Positions 1 to 11,907 of a stretch of DNA of 64,000 nucleotides are shown here, piece after piece. Under the pieces are notes generated by a model. It did not search any database, was not told where the DNA came from, and was given only the letters and a program-made list of their open reading frames with translations. The stretch's first letter is position 1; each line of letters starts with the position of its first letter. Position numbers and translations under genes: made by a program. Source of the DNA: Anastatus disparis (lineage: Eukaryota; Arthropoda; Insecta; Hymenoptera; Eupelmidae); the NCBI GenBank assembly GCA_017163975.1, contig JAFFSR010000229.1, forward strand, positions 14,712,001 to 14,776,000, in the 5' to 3' direction.

Positions 1-1813
1 ATAAAAATATAAGCTTTAAACACACGAAAGATTTCTTTGAGAATCAAAAACTCACACGAGATTAACAAAGCCGCTCATACCCAAAAATTTCATAACTACT
101 AATAAGCGGTACAAAAAAAAAATCACAAGTTGGAGTCTGGTTAAAAAAAAAAAAAAAATTACAAACGCAAACGAGCCAAAAGTAAGGTGAAAAAAAAAAC
201 GGGTAGGACGAAAAGTGAGGCGAAAGGCTAATTGATTTTGGCGGGTCTTCTACTATGCTTGGTTACCTACGATACAACCTACTTCCTGCCTTATGCTTCT
301 CTCGCGCCTTGTATTCAAGTTGATTTCGAAGCACCGGTTTGTTTTACGATCGTATTTCTTCTCCTCTAGAGGGAGAAAAAAAGAGAAGAAAAAAAATAAA
401 AAAAAAAAAGAAAAGGAAAAAAAAAGATGTCGGAGGCGGCAAGAAACGAGTGATTTTTACGAGGTACAAAAGAGAGGCCTCCGGCACACATTCACAGAGG
501 AGTTCTTACTTCGATGCTTACATTAGAGGCCGTCGGTTGGGTTGTTACACATCGACAATGTCTTTATTCATTTTATCTTGTAATTTAGACCCGATTTCTG
601 GGCTAATGGCCAAACATTAAAAGGCGCTACGTTTACTTTTTACATGACTTTTACTCAATAAACTTTACTAAAATGCAACTTTACTTTCCTTTCACTAGAT
701 TTTTATGATTTTGCACAAAATATTAAACAAAAAAATTTAGATTTTTTATTACTCAAATAAGTATCTCATAAATTTTTCTGACTGTTTTTACTGAATGTAT
801 ATATACATAAAGATAAATTTCAATTAATGTGCTGATCTCGGCACCTGACTTATCGTAAAAACGACATATTTAATTATTGGGCGGCACGGATCGATCGATT
901 TGTGCCTTGAAACACACAAAGTCGAGAACTAATAATTAACGCAAAATCGGTTTAATAAGTTTGTCCCTTTGAACTTTTGCGACTTTACAAATTTTAAAGA
1001 TCAATATAAATACAAAGTCTTATCTATATATTTCGTAATTTAATGCTCGATCAGAATCGCCAATAAAATTTTTCTCACTGACAAATTGAATACGTAACCA
1101 AAAAAAAAGGGATTAAAAATTAGAGATTTAGGAAAATTAATAAATCAAATTTTGAGTTTAAAATAAAAAGCGAAAAAAATCGGCGCGCATTAGCGATAGT
1201 CTCGGTATAAGCCTAAACTGAGAGACGACATTGTACGTCAGGAGGACGGCGTATCCGGTGTCTCTCTTTCTCTCTCTTTCTCTCGAGGCTCTTCTTTTCT
1301 TTAGTATGCAAGCAACGCAATGTCGGTGTATGCCGCACCGTCGGCTGTCTTATGTCAGGCTTTTTCTTACTCTTTTCCTTGCTCTCTCTCTCTCTCTTTC
1401 TCTCTCTTCTATCAGTCTATTTACCGATTTTCAATGTATACGGAATCTCGAGTTATAATATTGAAATTTATTCAAGTTTTACGTTTAATCATAAAGATCA
1501 AAATTAAGAGTAGCAGAAATATTGGAAGAGAGATAAGGTAGAAAGTCGCGTATTTACACGTAGTGTCGCGCGAGATTGATCGAACGGAAGACTGAAATCC
1601 GGCGGCGACTTAATTGAGTCATCTTTGGCGTTTCGTTGCTTCCTTTGGACTGATTTATTGGCACACAATAATTCTTTATTTTAGAAAAAAAAATTTTAAT
1701 TAAATGTAAAAATAAAAATAAAAAAAAATAACTAGGTTCTCTCTAAAATAAAAATAAAGGAATTGCAGAGCATCGAAGGAAAAATAAGAATCAATACAGC
1801 TTCCTGTTTCAGT
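1..1813. other. noncoding left edge with low-complexity tracts
   Basis: A-runs (110-150), a long polypurine run (366-425) and CT-rich tracts (about 1259-1290 and 1381-1408) dominate. Two CG-containing islets lie at about 1180-1260 and 1540-1640. Overlapping frames at 293-620 are produced by the polypurine run. No gene is supported. Confidence 0.5.
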
Positions 1814-2587
1814 TTACAGTAGAGTGCGAAATTGCAATCTCCTTACATCATCAGCAGTAGCTAATGTTTCGTCCTGATACTTGACACCCATTGTTTTTCT
1901 ACATCAGCAATAATTTGATCTAGTATACATAGTATATAAGGAACCACCTACACCAGATATATAAATGAAAGCAAAAGTTTTCGTTGTTTTGTTTTTTTTT
2001 TTTATTTCTCTTACACTGCAGCAAATAGCGTATATGTAAAGGAGAAAGAGAGGCACAAGTGGCTCATTTCGTTCAAAGGCGACGCACTGTCTGAGCTGAC
2101 AAGCGCTGACAAGCACTGACGTCGCAACTATGCTTCAAACTAATCAGCAATTTTTTTCTTCTCTTTCTTTCGTTTGATTTTTAGACTTTATTAAATACCA
2201 GAAATCATTTATGTAAATAATAATTGGTAGTTGACATTTTTAGCCGAGTATTGTTTAAATATACAATCAGTTATTTTATAACAAAAATCTGAATTATCAA
2301 ACTTTTTTAACAATAATTCTATTAATAATAAGATCTTAATTTTCTAAAATATAAAAATTTTAGAAAATCAAAAATAGAACAAGATCGCGAAAGAATAATA
2401 GCATTGTAAATTAACTAACGCGAATTTTGAATTGAAGCAATTGATTTAAAAAAAAATTGATTTAATTATTATTCTTTAGAATAAACAGATCAGTCGACAT
2501 TGTAAGTCATACAATTCTTTTTTTTAAATAATATAATATTTAAACATTATCAAAAAGGTCTAATAAAGTTCTATGTATATAAGGTAT

Positions 2588-2593
2588 TTTATT
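2588..2593 (-). promoter_or_regulatory. candidate polyadenylation signal AATAAA
   Basis: The plus strand reads TTTATT, so the minus strand has a canonical AATAAA about 77 bases past the proposed stop codon at 2670. Such hexamers are common in AT-rich DNA, so only the spacing supports it. Confidence 0.3.
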
Positions 2594-2669
2594 TAGTAGA
2601 AAAAAAGAATGCTGAAAAAATAGCTGAAAAATTTCTTCGCCAATAAGTAACGCGTCATTCCTCTTGTAT

Positions 2670-2753
2670 TTATAATGGGATAGATGTCTGACCGGAAGTA
2701 TGCCAGCATAACTCTTTTCCGCCGGTACGTTTCTCTAAGACTTTTGTTAAAAG
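2670..2753 (-). CDS. possible terminal coding exon (exon 4 of the proposed model)
   Basis: Ninety-seven bases after the 2851 donor, a phase-0 frame opens at CTT and runs 27 codons to TAA at 2672-2670. It contains LLTKVLEKRTGGKELCW and a Lys-Arg pair that could be a processing site. The phase matches exon 3, and AATAAA occurs about 77 bases downstream. The weak point is the acceptor (ACGGGAG), which lacks a pyrimidine tract. A competing acceptor with a better context (CTCAATAATAG, just upstream) would give only eight residues, KAKAINVH, before a stop. Either way the gene appears to end here. Confidence 0.3.
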   Translation of the reverse strand, partial: LLTKVLEKRTGGKELCWHTSGQTSIPL

Positions 2754-2851
2754 CTCCCGTCAATTTTAATGAACGTTTATAGCTTTAGCTTTCTATTATT
2801 GAGCAAATTTCAAAGATTATATATGAATAAATTTAAAAAAATTGAACTTAC

Positions 2852-3096
2852 ATAATCATCGCGAAATTCTTGTGCGTATCCAAGCGCAGTTTTGGCCTGC
2901 ATGACAATATTGCCAAGTAAAGTCTCGTCGTTGAGCTGAATAACCTCGTGATCATCCTCGAATTCTTCAGCGGCAAAGCCACAAGGGTTCATCCATTTGG
3001 GCGTTGAGCTGAGCCGCCTTGCTTCAGCACCGTTTAGCGACATCGGAGCGCCGTGTACTGTTACAGCAAGCAGCGCTACTAATAGGCTACCTAGCC
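2852..3096 (-). CDS. internal coding exon with hydrophobic helix and acidic secreted-like segment (exon 3 of the proposed model)
   Basis: The acceptor is strong (TTTGTTTGTGTTTTGTAG, ending at 3097) and the donor is GTAAGT starting at 2851. The 245 bases leave GG at the start and end in phase 0. This joins exactly to the phase-1 end of the 9507-9002 exon, giving an Arg codon at the junction. The frame opens with the hydrophobic run LGSLLVALLAVTVHG followed by APM. That looks like the core and cleavage site of a signal peptide or the end of a type II membrane helix. Next come a dibasic EARR, the motif TPKWMNPCGF, an acidic stretch (EEFEDDHE) and an amphipathic stretch (DETLLGNIVMQAKTALGYAQEF). 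Only one Cys is present. An alternative 5' exon supplying a start Met would make this a classical secreted peptide precursor; no clear one was seen nearby. Family not recognised. Confidence 0.55.
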
Positions 3097-5916
3097 CTAC
3101 AAAACACAAACAAACTGAATTTGTAAATAAGTTTTTTTATTAATAATGAACGTGTGATTGGAGAGAAGAAGAGTGCGTCAGATGATAGATATTTAAATGT
3201 ATATATATATATATATAATGTATATAATGTAGAATGAAATTGATAAAAATAAATTGTTTTTCGTTCCCATGTTCTGTATAATAATGATAAACGATTTGAT
3301 TGATTAAATATTAATGTGCCACGGGTGGGCTGGATACAGTGTGTTACCATAGTAATAATAATCGAAAATTTCATGCTTGTGTTTACTGAGTGATACAGTG
3401 TTGCAAGTCAAGTGAAGTAAGTATGATTACGCAGGACGTTAAATTGTATATAGTTTTGTGAAAATCGAATCGTTCGATTCCATGAATTTTACGAGCGAAC
3501 GTTTAACATTGCTTATATACGTATATAAAGTTCATTGGAATATAAAACAGGTTTAAATTGGGATGTAACTCAAAAAAAATTGGCGCGTAATGATCGTTAA
3601 AATAGGGGTGAATGTCAGCGAAGGAGAATTTCATTGCATTCAAGGAAGAACTTGGAAGTTCTTCGAAATATTATAAGCAAGATCGCTCTCGTCTCTGCTG
3701 TTCCGGGCGGGGTCCAAAATGCCTTTGCCGATTGCCGGCCTTGCGTTTATGATCACACATATTCTCCGGCGCTTTGCTGCGCATACATTATATATTATAC
3801 GCAGCAGCGGCAGCGCGCATCATGAGTTATGAGCCTATGATCAGACGCTGCCCTTTTTTTTTTTTTTCAAGCGCGCACGTCGCTAAATCAAAAAGCGCCA
3901 AATCGATTCCAAGACATGCACAACTGCAAGGATCGATCGATCAGCGCGTAGCAAATTTTTAATGACTATTTTATTATTGCTGCTACTTTTTAACAAAAAT
4001 TTATCTTCAATCAAAGTTAATAAAGAAAAACAGAGCTGTACGCGTGAGTCAATTAGCTCGATTCGAAAACATCAATTACTCATGAACGCACCTTTTATAT
4101 CTAACTTTGTCTCGTTATAACGCTCTACTAACTTATTCGCCCTGTCCTATCTCAACTAACTTAATCTCTAATGTGTCAAAGTTCAGTTGATAGAAAGAAT
4201 AAAGGTAATGAGAGAATTTCCTGATATATATTTCTCAACTATGTAATAAATAATTATGTTTTATTTCATATAAATGATTAAAATTTTAGTAAAATTGAAA
4301 ATTAAATATTTTTAAAAATCAATCTCAATGATATATTCTGTATATTATACATGGAATTTTGTTCGATTTATCCCGGTAATTTGAAGTAAGAAAATCTTTA
4401 CATGCTCGAAGGTAGGGAAAGGAAGATAAAAGGAAGGGTATAAGGAGTGGAAAGGAAGTAAATAAAAACGTTCGATATATGAAAAATGGCGCGGAACTGC
4501 CCCAAGAGTAAATTAGAAGCAAAAGAAGCGGCAAAAAGTTTAGCTTCTACAGCGAGAAGAATAAAAAGTTGCAACGCGCAAAGAGAGCGGCAAATATACC
4601 ATAAGAAAAGAGGCTCCTTTGCCCAGCAGGAAAAATGCAGTAATGGTGCACTGTCCTCGCATTGCTTTGCGACAATTATACGCAATTACATCTCCGGCAA
4701 GATTTACTCTTCTCTCTCTCTCTCCCCCCCCTCCCCTCCTCCTCCTTTGCTATACTTTTTTTTAATTCTTTTCTCATATGGATTTTGCACCGTTGCGGTA
4801 GGTCGCAATGTTCGCATGGCACACGTTTGCCAATTTATCGCGTCGACGACGTAGCACGCGCAGGCGCGTCTTTTCTATCTTCGTACGCACTATATATACG
4901 TCGGCTTCGTTTATGTTATTGCTATTATAAGCGGTATCAACAATTTAACTTTATATATTTACAAAGAAAAAAAAAGCATTTTTTTTTTCTTTAATTATTT
5001 TTTTAACCGTACGAATCAAGTAAAACAGCATTTTTACATTGTTAATTGAAGTATTATTAAAACGACTATTAGTTGACATTATCTTTTGCAATTTAAAGAC
5101 TAAGTATATCATGCTACAATTTTTTTTTGCTGCATTATGTCAATTTGTGACGCAACCTCTCGCACATTGACTCATACAGAATCTTTTTAACGCACATGAT
5201 AATTGCCTTCATGCTATATACATGCGCGATTTGTTTATTTCTATAACTACAGAAATGCTACACAACATATGTGTATATATATACACACACAGAAAGAGAG
5301 AGGAAAATATGTGAATTATTCTTGCTAATTATTTTTAATGCCGGTCACCCTCTCCTCTTTGACGTGCTAATTGTCGTCGTTAGTTTTTCTCGCTTTGGCT
5401 CTCTCTCGCGGGGGGCGCGTGCGACAAAACCACCTGTAGAACGCGATAAATGCACGCGAATATTCAAGCTCTTTAAGAGAGCGCGAAAGGGCCACACACT
5501 AGAGCTTTTTCAAACTCCTTCATTCGCGTTCCAAGCTCGAGTTAGCATTTCGCAATTGCTGTCTTAATTGTTTTAATTGTTAATTTCATTTATATAACTG
5601 AAATTGTTGCTTTTCTTGTATTTTTTATGGATCAGTCTGAAATAGTCTTTAAAGAGTTTTCTTTCAAATAAATTAGTTTTTAAGAGTCACATTAACTATA
5701 TAAAGATAGAATTTTCAAAATTATAGGCAAATTCTTTAATAAAAGAGAAAAAGAAATAATAAGCGAGAAATGAAACAAAAAATGATTGGAATCGTACGAG
5801 GTTTGAGTATCGATAGACCGGCGGTGCGAGCAAACCAAGAAATCAGCAAACCGTTAGCAAGACAGTCTGTCCGATGACTAATACGTTCATCGGCTCGCGA
5901 CTCACACGCGAGACAC

Positions 5917-5924
5917 TGACGTCA
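5917..5924. promoter_or_regulatory. CRE palindrome TGACGTCA
   Basis: A perfect eight-base CREB/ATF site in a CG-containing islet within the proposed 5.9-kb intron. Confidence 0.3.
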
Positions 5925-8640
5925 TATTATGTAGCATTGCTCTATGAGCGCAAGTGTGCGAAAAGGAGGGAAAATCGCGCGTGCACGCGCTCATATATAC
6001 GAAAAGAAGAAAAAGGAAAAAGAAAAACACTATTAAAAGAGGAACATCTCGGGGAATCCTACGGTCAAACAACTGCGCCGACGCTATGTAATCTTTCGCG
6101 TATATACACACGCACGAGCGCGAGTACTAACAACTTTGTCTTGCTCTTTTTTAAAGCCTTTTTTTTACAATTGGGAATCACGTTTACGTTTTTCTCAGTG
6201 ATAAGTTATTTTTACTTTTAACGCTGCTCATAATGATACAATGCAAATCAATGTTACTTAAGGATTCGCGTTTCACGCTATTTCTAGATGTTATTTATTA
6301 CTAAAAATATCACAGAAATGTTCAAGCAGAGATTTATATAGTTCAACGGAAAAGTTATACATGAGAAAATGCAGTTAGTTTACGATAATATTGAAAACTC
6401 TTCATGTTCAGTTAAAATACACATTATCCCTTTATAATTAACTTCAAATAATTCCTCACAATTTTCCTTTCACGCCATATAAAAAGAAAGTTACTGTAAT
6501 GAGAAAAATAAAATCTATATAAAAAAATAAGCACATGTCACTAATTTATGAGTCATTGAAAAGGTCAATTTTTTTAAATGAGTGTAAATTTTTCGAGTTA
6601 TATAAATATAGAATGAGCCAAAATATTCATAGTCAATGGACATGAGTCAACAATTGTAAGTCTTTTTTTTTTCACCCAGATTTAGATCAACTTTATCGAA
6701 TTTATTGCTTAGAAAATTAAAAGCCAGAAAAATATATGTTAAAGACGTGCTTTTTCGACCGTCGCCCAAGCTATTTTACTTGTTTTGACTCCGTTAGGTA
6801 CCTCCCCGATTTCACTTTGCTATTTTTCCTCCTTTCATGCTTTAATTTTATTTTTTTTTTCTTTTTCATATTAATGCCGTGGGAATTTCTTCTGAATCAC
6901 AGAAAAAAGATAGGTAACTTGAAAAAAAAAAAAGCAAGCACGAAATATCGTGCGTTGAACCGAGCCAACTCTGGTTTGGTTACTTTAATAAAGCATATAT
7001 ATATAAAAGAGAGGAAAAAAGAGTGTCTGACCTGTTATATTTAAAAATGTTCTTTTCTAATTTATCAATGATAAATATGACAATTTATCGTTAATACTAA
7101 AAAATCTGTCGAATGTTCCTCGAAATATGTCGTTTATTCTAGGAAAGCTACAAGAAAAAAATTGACGTTCCTCTCGTTCTCTAATCTTTTTTCTTTATCA
7201 TAATGACTTGAATAATCATTAATGGTATTAAGAATCACAGGTCGTCTATCAAGGCACCGATTCGATATAAAGTTTCTTATTAATCGGAAGCTTTTATGTT
7301 AAGTATTAGCGAACAATTAAATTAAGTCAGGTGAGTGTTTGAATGACTCTTGTTAAAAAGAAGTTATATATCATAAAATAATTAAATTTAATACGAAAAA
7401 TTAGCATAAGATGTGCATTATTTTATAATTTATACATGTATCCGTTTTAATTTAACTGTTTAAATTAAATTTAATTAAAAATAATAATTAACACAATTAT
7501 GTCTTTCAGAATTTTTTTATATTTCATTTCTAGAATTCAAAAAATATCTTGAGATTTTTAATTTTAAGATTTTTTATAATAATAATTAAAATTGATAAAA
7601 CTTTTTAACTGGGAAAAAACTAAACAGATAAAATATTTAATCGAATCAATGGAAAATTTATCAAATACATTAATGTGAAACTTGAAAAATTTTTAATCAC
7701 ATATACTGCTGAATAAAAATAATATTAAAAAATCAGAGTAAATATCTCGAACAAATTAAAGACATTAATCAGACGAAATTCGCAAGAGTGAAGTGCGTCA
7801 ATGAGTAACCGCCGGCAAGATAAATTAATCGAGGCACGAAGCTTCGCTGCTTTTCCGGCCGTTAAAAAATAGTAAGAACTTTGCGCGACGAACTATTTCC
7901 GCTAGACACCTTCTAATTTTACAGAAAATATCTTAAATATCTATGGGGCTAATTTTTGGCAGATTATAAAAACAATACGAAAATTAAAATTTTCGGAGCA
8001 AGGAATTATATTTATGGGGGATTTTAAATCTTTTGAAAAATATTGCAGGTATAATGCGATTGGGCCATCCTAATTGGAGTAAACGGTTAACAGGGTGAAT
8101 GAACTAAGGGTTTCGGTTTTTCTCACTCTTTGTATATTGAGAAACATAGTTGCATTCTTTTTAAAACTTTTAATTATGTGACAGAAAAGTTGGTGTTTGA
8201 TGGCATTTAATGATTAAGTGCATTAAAAGGATTAGAATATTATTTAAAAATATTTAAAAGGAACGATATTCAATAATATTTTAATTACATTAATTTTTAA
8301 GTACTACATTGCAATTCAATAAATTAATTAAATCATATAAAATCAATGTCGTTATTAATATGAGTCTTTTAAAAAAATTAATATAAAATTTTAAAGAAAT
8401 TGTAAAAGTTTTTAATGAAATTACGTGTATTGAACATTCTTGTCGAAGCAACAAGTGTCACGCTTCCGTCGCACGTTCAGCGATTCCATTCATAATTCTA
8501 CATAATCTACTATTATAAAAATAAACATTGGTACTAAATTATTAATCATGAAAAAATTTTTATTATCAATTAAAACTGTTTTAATTAAGTTTAAATTTCA
8601 ATAAAAATTATTATATCGTGTCAGTTTATATTCACATTAG

Positions 8641-8677
8641 TAATGATAAATAAAGGTAATTTATCATTACCTTTATT
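8641..8677. repeat. two interlocked perfect 11-bp inverted repeats
   Basis: TAATGATAAAT at 8641-8651 is inverted at 8659-8669 with a 7-base loop. AATAAAGGTAA at 8649-8659 is inverted at 8667-8677 with another 7-base loop. The two hairpins share bases and cannot form together. The minus strand of the second contains AATAAA at 8677-8672, about 220 bases beyond the stop of the unspliced exon-2 frame. Confidence 0.8.
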
Positions 8678-9001
8678 GTAGCCTTTTTAAAATTGGAATA
8701 TAATAATTATTATACCCTTTACAATTTGGTTGTTATTATTAAAACAAGTATGATATAGAATAATAAACTGTCTATAATTCATTCTCGCCAAATAATGTGT
8801 GAATAAATATTTCATAATTTTTTAACGAAATTATACATTTACTCCTAGATGCAACACTCGTATCAAATAGAAAATATTAAAAATATTTCGAAAATTAAAG
8901 AACGAACAATTGAATGATTGAAAAGGAATATCTTGATGGTAAAGTGAGTAAAATTGTTGAAATAAAAATAGTAAGTCCTATAAAAACAAACGCTAACTTA
9001 C

Positions 9002-9507
9002 TCAACCACGTGATAGAGGCTGTTGCACCAGTTGATTTTTTGACTCCACAGTTCGTATAAATTCTCGTCACATCATCACAGATCCTGGACACTTGTGAAT
9101 GCGTTTTCACAATCTCCTGTTTTTCCACATCAACGTTTTTCGTCCTTGTATTTACACTGTTATTACTACTATGATTACAATTACAATTAGAATTAAGATT
9201 ATAATTATTATAACAAACGTCAACATCACAACACTTGGGCACTGTCATTTTATCGATAATCGAACATTTGCATTCGCTCGTCACTGCACTGGTTCCCATA
9301 GTTAACTGTTCTTTGTCATGTACCCGATGACAAGTAGTCCTTTGGTCCCTAGTTAATATTTTTTCCATCATTTGACTATCATCTGGATTAATAATATCGG
9401 CTGTCATGTCAACGCTGGATTGAATTGACTCGACGATATCCACGGCTCGATCGCTCGCTAATTCTCGCTTGCACATTGTAGTAAGAGCTTCGAAACATTG
9501 ACCGATA
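9002..9507 (-). CDS. internal coding exon of an unrecognised minus-strand gene (exon 2 of the proposed model)
   Basis: This is the longest credible coding segment in the window. Read on the minus strand, a TTATTATTTAG acceptor ends at 9508. The open frame then runs 168 codons to a GTAAGT donor starting at 9001. The exon starts with one base completing a codon and ends in phase 1. The first in-frame ATG is at 9476; nine further codons lie upstream of it, so the exon may be internal rather than the start. Numbered from that ATG, residues 1-60 are hydrophilic and helix-like (motif ELASDRAVDIVESIQ). Residues 69-89 carry a Cys cluster (ECKCS, KCCDVDVC). Residues 89-110 are Asn-rich, and residues 111-145 are mixed and charged. 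Residue 158 is the last before the junction. No known domain was recognised. If splicing is skipped, the frame continues to a stop at 8895. Real coding is likely; function is unknown. Confidence 0.6.
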
Positions 9508-9629
9508 CTAAATAATAATTAAGTATCAGAAGCAAAAAATATTTGCCAATGTTTAATTTGATAATCCGAAGATAACGAAAAAAGGCAATCAGGATGAGAG
9601 AGCACCAAGCGCTAACACTTCTTCCTGAC

Positions 9630-9667
9630 AACTGATGTCGAAGAGTACGCATCCAGTGATACTTATA
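9630..9667 (-). promoter_or_regulatory. candidate TATA plus initiator core promoter
   Basis: On the minus strand TATAAG (9667-9662) is followed 34 bases later by TCAGTT, with the candidate start A at 9633. This matches the arthropod initiator TCAGT. It lies upstream of the 9507 exon at the edge of a CG- and GA-rich islet. The spacing is slightly long. A transcript starting here would meet an out-of-frame ATG in the sequence TCAATGTTTCG before the ATG at 9476, unless the TTTAG site is used as an acceptor. Confidence 0.3.
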
Positions 9668-10900
9668 ACGGATCCTTCGTAGGGGGTTGGCCTGCAGTCG
9701 GTCAAGGGATGGGAAGGGGGAAAGAGGTAGCGAAGTAGTTACCCCCTCCTCCTCCTACTACTTAACAATCCTTTAAGGGTTAAATGCTCTTTGATTATGT
9801 ATACGCACACGCCTACTTATCTCTAATGTATCTCAGATTCTGTAAGTCTCCCTATGTGTGTATACGGATTTTTTTCTCTATGTGTGTGTGTCGCCGTTGC
9901 CTGTGTTACTCGGGCGAGTGTCAGAAGGTGACTGAGAGTGAGTGAGTCCTCTCCTCGTGGCTATGCGGCGGCAAGCGATCGCAACGAGCCTCAGCGACTC
10001 AGAACCCAAGAGAGAGAAAAAGAGCGAGAATGGAAGCGAGAGAGAGAGAGAAATATTGCGTTGTATCACCTCCCGTGGCGCGCGGCCGTTTGTATGTGAC
10101 GTGCTTAAAGCTGAGGTAGGTAGGTATATAACAAATCCTACAGTCACACAGAAGAACAGCACTTTTTCTTTTATACTACTTTTTCTCCTTGTCCTCCTCT
10201 TTCTCTTTCTCTTTTTATCTTTGGGTTCATAGTAGGAGTTGAACCTGTGGAAGTGGAAGGTGGATATACGATGTCTTCCTTCTTTCATTCTTATTCTTTT
10301 CTTTTTTTCTTTTTTCTTTCCTTTGCACCTTCGAAGCTCCGAACTATTCTTCTTCTTTCTCTTTCTTCCAAACTCATGCAGAAAGTACCATTTTTTACTA
10401 GTTTATACGTGTTTAAACTTGTAGTCGTTTGTAAGAGCAAGCACGTGGCTCCGCAAAAGAGAAAGATAGAGCATCTACCCTACACTGATCTCTTTCTTTA
10501 CTCAGCAGCCAACCCCCACTACTTCTTTAACAACCCTCTGATGAAAATCAGAGCAGGAGAGAGAGAGAGAGAAAGATCTTTTTTTCTCTTTCTCTTTCAC
10601 CTTTTCTTCCAAACGCCCCCACATCATCACAACAGCATTTAACCCCCCACTACCCTAACAAGCAGATAGCTCTCGTCACCCAACTCATTCATAATTCTCT
10701 CCGAAGATGCAAGAGTGGGAGAGAGAGAAATACCCACACATACAAACCACCCCCACTTTAAAACAACACTTATTTCCATCCCTACTACGATACAGAGGCT
10801 GCTGCTTGTCGCTGCTACTGCTATAGCAGACGACAGATCATAAAAGCCGGCTGCTACAGCAATCTCGTTTTAGCTCTCGATACAGACAGTTCGTCGCTAT
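9640..10900. promoter_or_regulatory. CG-containing, GA/CT-rich promoter-like islet
   Basis: The sequence differs from its AT-rich surroundings. It has runs of C-rich and G-rich bases, TG and GA dinucleotide tracts (GA at 10038-10051 and about 10557-10571), long pyrimidine stretches on the plus strand around 10175-10340, and many CpGs. Open frames on both strands here come from these simple tracts (residues R, K, E, S, L, F) and are not called as genes. Position just 5' of the minus-strand coding exon suggests promoter or 5' UTR, possibly bound by GAGA-type factors. Confidence 0.4.
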
Positions 10901-11887
10901 TTTGCCCAATTTTTTAGGATTACTCTATAATTATCAAACGCCTTGAAAATTTTTCTTTAATCAAGTCTTTAAAATAGATAGCTTGGCTATCAAATTTTGT
11001 GAAATCGTCTAAAAATTTCAATATCTAATCTTTTTTAACTACTTTTAAATCTAATTAATAAAAAAAGTTTTACTTTGTCAAAAATTAATTACTAAACTAT
11101 TTGTTTAATGAATTATCATAATGCCATCATGTTTTAAAATTATAAAACTATTTATTTTTTAAATCCAATGATATTTTCATATTTTTTTTTTTTTTTAATT
11201 TAAACAAATTTTATTTATTATACAAACAATTAATTTTTCTTTTTATAAATTAAACTTTCATACAATATTAAAGATGTTTATGTACATTCTATGCAGTTAA
11301 AATAATAATTAATAACTTATGAATAAGTTTTAATAGAATATTTATGTAAAAAAACATATGTTACTGACATAATAAAAAATAAACATAAAATTTATTACAT
11401 GAATAAATTGATATTAAATTTTGTTCAAATCTACACAAATATTGATAGTACAAATATGAACTTGTTTTCGCAGAATAATGCTGAATTAATCAGCACAGGT
11501 CTCGTGCCAGAAGCAAGTGCAAAAGATCAGGATGCGATAATTAACTGATAATGACCCGACTACTGGTTTTCTCATTTGTATATTCTCGCTATTTCACACT
11601 TCCTACACAACTGATTATCAAACATTTTTTTATCTCATACTTTTTATTTTACGATTTTTACTCGATTCTTTTTTATAAAAAGCCATTTCAAAATTAATCG
11701 CTCGATAGAAAAAATTTTTGCGTGATCACACGAAAAGTTTTGTAATTTTATGCAATACTGAAAAAATTATAAGTCATCGGAAGAGCTAACGGTAACTTTC
11801 ATTGGTCTTACCAAAAGTTCCTCTCACTCTCGTAAGATTTAATGATATTCAAAGATCTGGACTTCACACTTTACGCGTTGAATGGTA

Positions 11888-11907
11888 CACGTGAGCACTC
11901 ACACGTG
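11888..11907. promoter_or_regulatory. pair of perfect CACGTG E-boxes
   Basis: CACGTG occurs at 11888-11893 and again at 11902-11907. The sequence between and after them also forms a GAGCAC/GTGCTC inverted repeat. E-boxes of this form bind bHLH factors such as CLK/CYC or Myc/Max. Two copies 14 bases apart are unusual in AT-rich DNA, but function is inferred only. Confidence 0.3.

Larger units (their letters stand above)
3097..9001 (-). other. 5.9-kb intron between proposed exons 2 and 3
   Basis: The segment is bounded by GTAAGT at 9001 and TTTTGTAG at 3097. It contains no convincing gene. Inside are CG-containing islets at about 3600-3960, 4860-4920 and 5800-6230, pyrimidine runs near 4712-4750, a CRE palindrome at 5917, and AT-rich filler. 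Open frames in the islets (for example plus strand 3634-3825) start at TTG rather than ATG and have no supporting splice sites. Confidence 0.4.

Noticed and set aside
293..620. Two overlapping plus-strand frames
   Set aside because: Lys/Arg-rich translation of a polypurine run; no coding character outside it.
6680..6788. Plus-strand frame after a strong CTTTTTTTTTTCACCCAG acceptor
   Set aside because: Three overlapping frames are open, the residues are Leu/Lys/Arg-biased and no partner exon is visible.
7241..7330. Plus-strand segment between CACAG acceptor and CAG|GTGAGTG donor
   Set aside because: Good splice signals but stops in all three frames; it could only be a noncoding exon, with no other support.
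9878..10642. Several 96-136 codon frames on both strands
   Set aside because: They are produced by GA/CT-rich tracts and have low-complexity R/K/E/S or F/L/S composition.
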